A stretch of DNA of 64,000 nt, from NCBI RefSeq assembly GCF_024586455.1, contig NC_065919.1, forward strand, positions 12,502,368 to 12,566,367, written 5' to 3'. Made by a program: the position numbers and the translations under genes. Below are positions 59,001 through 64,000 of this stretch, piece by piece. The first letter of the stretch is position 1; each line of letters begins with the position of its first letter. This DNA is from Bactrocera neohumeralis. Its lineage: Eukaryota; Arthropoda; Insecta; Diptera; Tephritidae. Below the pieces are notes generated by a model. The model searched no databases. It was given only the letters and a program-made list of their open reading frames with translations, and was not told the DNA's origin.

Positions 59001-61920
59001 TACCGTTCGATGTGGTGGTTAAATGCAGATATTCTACCGATTATAAAAAAAAAATTATATATTATATGAAGACATACTTTTTCACGTCCCACTCAACTCA
59101 CCATACTCCTTCGATATATCCGGCGTCATTGTGTGTGCGCTATAATCGTAGAAGGTAATATTCCAGGGTTTAACATTTTTCCCCTTGGCCAAACTGTCGT
59201 ACATCATGACGGTGTACTGCGTGCGTCCCAAGTAAATTGAACGCGATGTGCTATGCGTAGCCTTATTCTTACTTTCCTCATTTTGTTCTGTAGCTTCAGC
59301 GGTATCCATTCCGAAACCCATAACAGTCTCGCGTTTACCCGACTTTGGATCGACCGCGAACCAAGTGTCGCTTTTCTTTCCCGAATATAGTATGCCATCG
59401 GACGAACGACAGGGCGCGCTAGCCACCAGTTGTGGTATAGTGTAGGGCAATTTCTTCAAGTTACCCATATCGCTAAGCTGATAAATGCTGCCATCACGTG
59501 GATCTGGCAAATATTGTGGCACTTCGACATTTTGTTCCTGGTCGGCGCGTACCGGTGGTTCTTTGGAAGAAAAATGAATTGCAACATTAATCTACAAATA
59601 CATACAAGCATTTATGTAGGTTCTCTAGAAACTGAAAACGGATGTATTCTTCAAAATTCTTTCTTTATATACACATTATGTTGATAATTTAATGTTAAGA
59701 AATCACAATAAAATTCCAGTCAGAAAATTGCAGTGTTTATAAATGATTCTATTCCGAGTTATACTATATCATATAATCATTATAAAAAATGGCATATTAT
59801 TTATAATTATATAACATTGCTTGTGTACATACATATATATACTTATTCAAAAATAAATATATGCCATTGATGAGTCTGAATCCACATTTGAAGTTTAAAG
59901 TTCATTGCCTGATTTTGCAAAATAACACTAACATATAGCTAACATCCATTTTGTTTCTACAACAATAAAACCAAAACAACATCAAATTAGCAACTAAACA
60001 ACTACGCATACGACTGGGCGAGATATTAGTCATGTCTGACTATCAGAAAATTCTAATGTTTATAACGAAAGCAAAGTTTAAAATTTGACGGTGAAATGTA
60101 TTATAATGTAGATATGTATGTATGAACATATAGACAACTCCATAAGTGTTCAATTGAAGCTAACATTTGTGTGATTTTTGCCACGCAGCTTGATACGGTC
60201 AATGAAAATGTTGGCTATAATCATGCGATACACATTTAAACGCGACGCACAATGTACTAACATACATATGTATATATACACCTCACTACATAAGTACATG
60301 CAACCATATAGTAATTTGTTGATATGATATTTAGATGTTCGTGTCCACATACATATATTTCTAATAAACATATGTACATATTTTTTTGCTTTAATAGAAC
60401 ACAGTACAAATCAGCCAAAACAATTAATAAAAATCTCTAGGAGCAATGAATTTTCAAAATGTATTTACCAACAAATACTAGCACAGTTCTACGAAATTTC
60501 AATTTTTAAAGATAAATGTCTATGCCGGCACAAATTGTTTGTTTTTACCCTTTGTTTTGTGCTTACACTTAAATGACTAACTTGTTTGATTTTGTTGTCA
60601 CCTACACATACACATTTTTGTCGATACAATCTGTTGTGAGTTTAACAACGCTTTCAAAACAATTTATGCCGAAGTGTATGGGGTGTGGATTACTCTTATC
60701 AGTACTTTGATACAATGTTCCACATCGGCAATAATTAAATAAATTGAAATAAACTTCTACACATGGTTTTTACACGTATACATTTTCAAATGACTTAAAA
60801 GTGGGGAAAAGCATGGCATGATTTCATTATTTAGTGTATGCATAATTGTAAACATCTGGGGGTTACTATATACATACATACAAATATAGCACTTTCGTAT
60901 CAACTTACGATAAAACAAAAATAATAATTAAAAAATCTGTTTTCTGCGTTTGTGTTTGGGCTGCTGAAAAACACATGACATTTTTTGTCATAGCGAAAAT
61001 ATGCATAGAACAGCAAATTCACAACTTTTCTATACATTAAATTACGACTGTACTTACAACAAAACTAAAAAAAATATATATAAAACTGTAATTATAAAAG
61101 AGGATCTTAGTTTCATAATTTTAGTATCTTATGCACTTCGCTTTTACGGAGACAAATACAGATTGTTAAGCGTGCTGAAAGTTACAAGCTATTGATTATA
61201 AAAAGTGAGAATTGCATATACACACGTAAATTAATAATAAAGTGTGCATGAGAGTCCTTAAACTTAAATTAATCAGTATGACGCGCCTAAATGTTTTTAA
61301 TTGTGGGAAAATAACAGCTGATCATAGCGTGAACGAAAATCTATAATTAATTCAATAAAAAGTAACTCGTTGATATATACAAAATCCTCTTTTTCAACTA
61401 CAAGAAAAGTCTTTTATAATCAACTAAATAATATTAAAATATTGTTACAAAGCGCCACTGGTAATTACCGTCTGCTATGGTCCAACGAATTTCACTTGTT
61501 ATTGGATCAATTGCTGTTAATCCGCCCCCTAATGTCGAGAAAACCATTAAAGTTTCTTCATCTCGGGCCAAATCAGTGCACGCCTATTGGATGACAATAG
61601 AAAGATAGTACATGTATTTTATTAAGTTATACTAATCCGTGGCGCCACTGCATAAATCTATTTTGCACCTCATCATCATAAGAACCACCTACCTCTCTCA
61701 TACGATATGCCCGTAATTGGTCAGACGCGGCATTATCCTTTGTAGTAATATTACGATTGTCATTTTCTTGTGTAAAATTTTGTGCATTTGTCACAACTTT
61801 TATTTTACTTTTAACTGGGGTTTTTGCCGACACCGCGGCTGATGCAATCAAAACACACAATCCGAAACAAACTACGACGTTCCACCACGACCGCGACATC
61901 ACCAACCACCGACACTTCAT
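56040..61920 (-). CDS. Ire1: Ire1, ER unfolded-protein-response sensor kinase/RNase (9 exons)
   Basis: ER transmembrane stress sensor; the family splices Xbp1 mRNA. Predicted exons in minus order: 61920-61633, 61583-61469, 59560-59102, 59033-58811, 58740-57680, 57600-57410, 57323-57141, 57066-56752, 56681-56040. All junctions are GT-AG and the frame closes at 1158 codons. A signal peptide (CFGLCVLIASAAVSA) is followed by the luminal domain (FSTLGGGLTAID, LPDPRDGSIYQL, YAHT-type segments), a TM helix at about 532-551 and the kinase: VAVKRL Lys628, HRDIKPQN Asp719, DFG Asp742. Activation-loop Ser755, Ser757 and Ser760 match human Ser724/726/729. The KEN RNase keeps Tyr930, Arg943, Asn944 and His948 (human Tyr892, Arg905, Asn906, His910). 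A tail of about 150 residues with an Asn-Ala repeat follows. The start is ATG at 61920; upstream in-frame codons include no earlier ATG before the UTR. Confidence 0.96.
59561..61468 (-). other. Ire1 intron 2 (1.9 kb)
   Basis: AT-rich intron separating the luminal-domain exons. It contains ATGTATATATACACC-type and ACATACATATG tracts near 59830 and 60260. No nested gene was recognised on either strand; the frame at 61001-61195 (+) has no domain. Confidence 0.7.
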
Positions 61921-62662
61921 TTTCTTTTCCAAAAATTTGCTCTATTTTCCACACTTTATTACTTTCATCACTGTCTTACTAAATATTTTGTGCATGTAAT
62001 TAACAATACATTTTCCGTATTTTAATCACGTTTTATTTAATTTGCCACGGCATATATTTCTTCAGAAGTTAAAAAATCTAGAAAAATTCGCCATTGTTGA
62101 ACACCAATTGAAATTGACAAATAAACTGAAAGAGGAACATAAGAAGAAACGATACGGAAAGAATCATAAAGAAATTGGTGTTGCTGTGTCGCATAAAATG
62201 AAGACATAATTCACACTAAATTCTCTAAATACTCAGACAAGAGAAGTGGAATTTTTTAGTACCAAATAATGTCTTTGCAAAATTTAATATCCAGAAATTC
62301 AGACACAAATTTTAATCATAAAATATTTGAGTATGAATTACTGTGTCGCGGAAGTACAAATTTAATTACATATTCTCCACAAACAGTTTTAATACAACTC
62401 TATAGTTGACCAGTGTTGAACATCGTTTTACCGGTTTTCTTTTCTACTTCGCGTTAGTTTAATTTTTAAACTTTACTAGGTTCGACGTAGGTCTTTGTTG
62501 TGAAAATATATTTTTGTTTTTCTGATAGTGGGTATGTTATCTAATCTTATATTATTTGCTTGTGCACACATGAGAGTTAAATTTATATAGCATCATAAAA
62601 GAATCGAAGCAATTGTAGGATTCCCCTACTTAACATTTTTGTATTCCTTAGGTGCATCTGCA
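61921..62662. promoter_or_regulatory. divergent promoter region of Ire1 and carboxypeptidase
   Basis: 742 bp separate the two start codons. No strong TATA box is visible for either gene. A 5' UTR intron for the carboxypeptidase is plausible: donor GTATGT at 62532 and acceptor TTCCTTAG ending at 62651, 11 bp before the ATG. The region also contains the unexplained coding-like segment at 62066-62209. Confidence 0.5.
62066..62209 (+). other. orphan coding-like terminal exon, unrecognised
   Basis: A clean acceptor, TATATTTCTTCAG, ends at 62065. The following frame is open for 47 codons and ends in TAA: KLKNLEKFAIVEHQLKLTNK, LKEEHKKKRYGKNHKEIGVA, VSHKMKT. It is strongly charged and predicted helical, like the basic tail of a nucleolar or ribosome-biogenesis protein, but I cannot name a family. 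There is no ATG before it in frame (open only back to about 62000) and no partner exon was found upstream, where the opposite strand is Ire1. It could be a true 3' exon of a gene overlapping Ire1, a retro-fragment or chance. Confidence 0.3.
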
Positions 62663-64000
62663 ATGAAAAACGCAATTCATGTTGCCGCATTCGCCCTCAT
62701 GGCTTTATCACTTTTTATGGAGGGCGATGCAAAGAAATTAAAGTTTGCAAGAAGTTTTATAAATCCATATCCCCGATTCCAGGAATATAATGATGGAGGA
62801 GATCCTGGTGAACCACTTTATCTAACTCCACTTATACATGATCCAAAAATACCCAATGACCAAGTTCGACAAAAAGCAGCAGTTGTTGGCAGTCAATTCC
62901 ACAAAGTGGAAAGCTATTCCGGTTATTTAACAGTGGATGCGGGACGCAAATCAAATATGTTCTTCTGGTATTTCCCCGCAGAGGAATATCCTGATTATGC
63001 TCCCGTAGTTTTATGGTTGCAAGGAGGACCGGGTGCATCTTCGTTATTTGGTTTATTTGTGGAAAATGGACCCTTTGAGTTTGACTCACATGGACATCTA
63101 CAAAAACGCAATTATACTTGGAGTCGCTCGCATAACCTTATTTATATTGATAATCCAGTTGGTACCGGTTTTAGCTTTACTGACAGCGATGATGGCTACG
63201 CTCGCAATGAAAAAGATGTCGGGCGTAACCTACACGAGGCCGTAATGCAATTATACGAACTTTTTGAATGGTCAAATTCTACTGGGTTTTGGATAACGGG
63301 AGAATCTTATGCAGGGAAATATGTACCAGCACTGGCTTATCATATTCACTTGATGCAAAATGCAGTGGACACACGTGTTTATATCCCGTTAAAAGGTTTA
63401 GCTATTGGTAATGGACTTTCTGATCCTTTGCATCAACTCAAATATGGTGATTACTTATATCAGTTAGGTTTAATCGATGATCATGGTTTGAATCGCTTCC
63501 ATATTGAGGAAGAGAAAGGTAAAAAATGTATAGAACAACACGACATGGATTGTGCCTTTGAGGTATTTGATGGTCTTATCAATGGTGACCTTACCAATGG
63601 ATCTGTTTTTCATAACCTTACTGGATATAACTATTACTATAACTATTTAAAAACTGACAGCGACTTGCCGGATGATATTCTTGGAAACTTTATTCAGTCG
63701 TCAGCAACACGCCGAGCGATTCACGTAGGCAACAAGACATTCCATGATTTAGATAAAGAAAATAAAGTGGAGAAATTTTTGAAAAAAGATGTAATGGACA
63801 CGGTAGCGCCATGGATAGCAGAACTTTTAAAGGACTATATTGTTTGTATTTATAGTGGACAACTTGATATAATTGTGGCATATCCTTTGACACGTAATTA
63901 CTTGATGCACCTTAAGTTCGCAGATGCCGATAAATATAAAATAGCGGAACGCAAAGTCTGGCAGGTGGACGGTGAAATTGCAGGATATGCCAAACATGCC
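62663..64000 (+). CDS. serine carboxypeptidase, S10 family (CPVL/vitellogenic type), 3' end cut by window
   Basis: Secreted or lysosomal peptidase that removes C-terminal residues (family knowledge). The open frame runs 446 codons to the window edge without a stop or intron. The N-terminus MKNAIHVAAFALMALSLFME followed by GDA is a signal peptide. WLQGGPGASSLFGLFVENGP (from residue 118) is the substrate and oxyanion region, ITGESYAGKY holds the catalytic Ser215, and YSGQLDIIV holds the catalytic Asp402. The catalytic His should lie beyond the window. N-glycosylation sequons include NYT, NST, NGS and NLT. The WLQGGPG...FGLFVENGP wording resembles vertebrate CPVL and mosquito vitellogenic carboxypeptidase. 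The ATG follows a splice acceptor by 11 bp. It is divergent from Ire1. Confidence 0.95.
   Translation, partial: MKNAIHVAAFALMALSLFMEGDAKKLKFARSFINPYPRFQEYNDGGDPGEPLYLTPLIHDPKIPNDQVRQKAAVVGSQFHKVESYSGYLTVDAGRKSNMFFWYFPAEEYPDYAPVVLWLQGGPGASSLFGLFVENGPFEFDSHGHLQKRNYTWSRSHNLIYIDNPVGTGFSFTDSDDGYARNEKDVGRNLHEAVMQLYELFEWSNSTGFWITGESYAGKYVPALAYHIHLMQNAVDTRVYIPLKGLAIGNGLSDPLHQLKYGDYLYQLGLIDDHGLNRFHIEEEKGKKCIEQHDMDCAFEVFDGLINGDLTNGSVFHNLTGYNYYYNYLKTDSDLPDDILGNFIQSSATRRAIHVGNKTFHDLDKENKVEKFLKKDVMDTVAPWIAELLKDYIVCIYSGQLDIIVAYPLTRNYLMHLKFADADKYKIAERKVWQVDGEIAGYAKHA

Noticed and set aside
61921..61932. Ire1 start four codons upstream of 61920
   Set aside because: The upstream codon is TTG on the minus strand. 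ATG at 61920 is directly followed by a good signal peptide.
1..64000. tRNA or rRNA genes
   Set aside because: I looked for paired A-box/B-box and rRNA-like blocks by eye and found none convincing. A tRNAscan-type search would settle this.

Overview
The window looks like insect nuclear DNA, most probably from a tephritid fruit fly (Diptera). This is an inference from three things: AT-rich DNA with spliced genes whose proteins are animal MICU3, IRE1 and an S10 carboxypeptidase; a heavy load of decayed mariner elements and LINEs; and many TACATATGTATGTA-type microsatellites. No bacterial, organellar or CRISPR signal was seen.

Positions 1-44500 are gene-poor. No confident host gene was found there. 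The stretch holds pieces of at least six mariner/IS630-type transposons, all broken, and eight pieces of one RTE-like LINE family (674-1700, 8712-9950, 17110-17380, 19575-20065, 23880-24830, 30826-31570, 33165-33437, 39245-40770). It also holds fragments of a second, LOA/Jockey-like LINE (22690-23040, 30040-30262, 42060-42300), with a further piece at 52570-52935. A roughly 1 kb non-coding repeat occurs in inverted orientation at 4950-6003 and 11517-12462. Three minisatellites are present: 20 bp units at 3661-3890, 30 bp units at 15630-15985 and about 60 bp units at 26600-27470. The 30 bp array stands out because most units carry a forkhead-type TTGTTTAC box and several carry a palindrome matching the ecdysone-receptor IR1 site.

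Positions 44500-64000 hold three spliced host genes. A MICU3-like mitochondrial calcium-uptake regulator lies on + (44571-53098, 11 coding exons, 492 codons). Ire1, the unfolded-protein-response kinase/RNase, lies on - (61920-56040, 9 coding exons, 1158 codons); both reading frames close exactly across all predicted splice junctions. MICU3 and Ire1 are convergent. A serine carboxypeptidase on + starts at 62663, divergent from Ire1, and runs off the window end. The genes do not form one pathway: MICU3 acts at the mitochondrial inner membrane, Ire1 in the ER membrane, and the carboxypeptidase is a secreted or lysosomal enzyme.

MICU3 shows the most gene-level novelty. It has three consecutive phase-0 cassette-like exons between its two lobes, a 72-nt intron that is open and in frame, and two alternative C-termini. 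An unassigned coding-like terminal exon lies at 62066-62209 between Ire1 and the carboxypeptidase.
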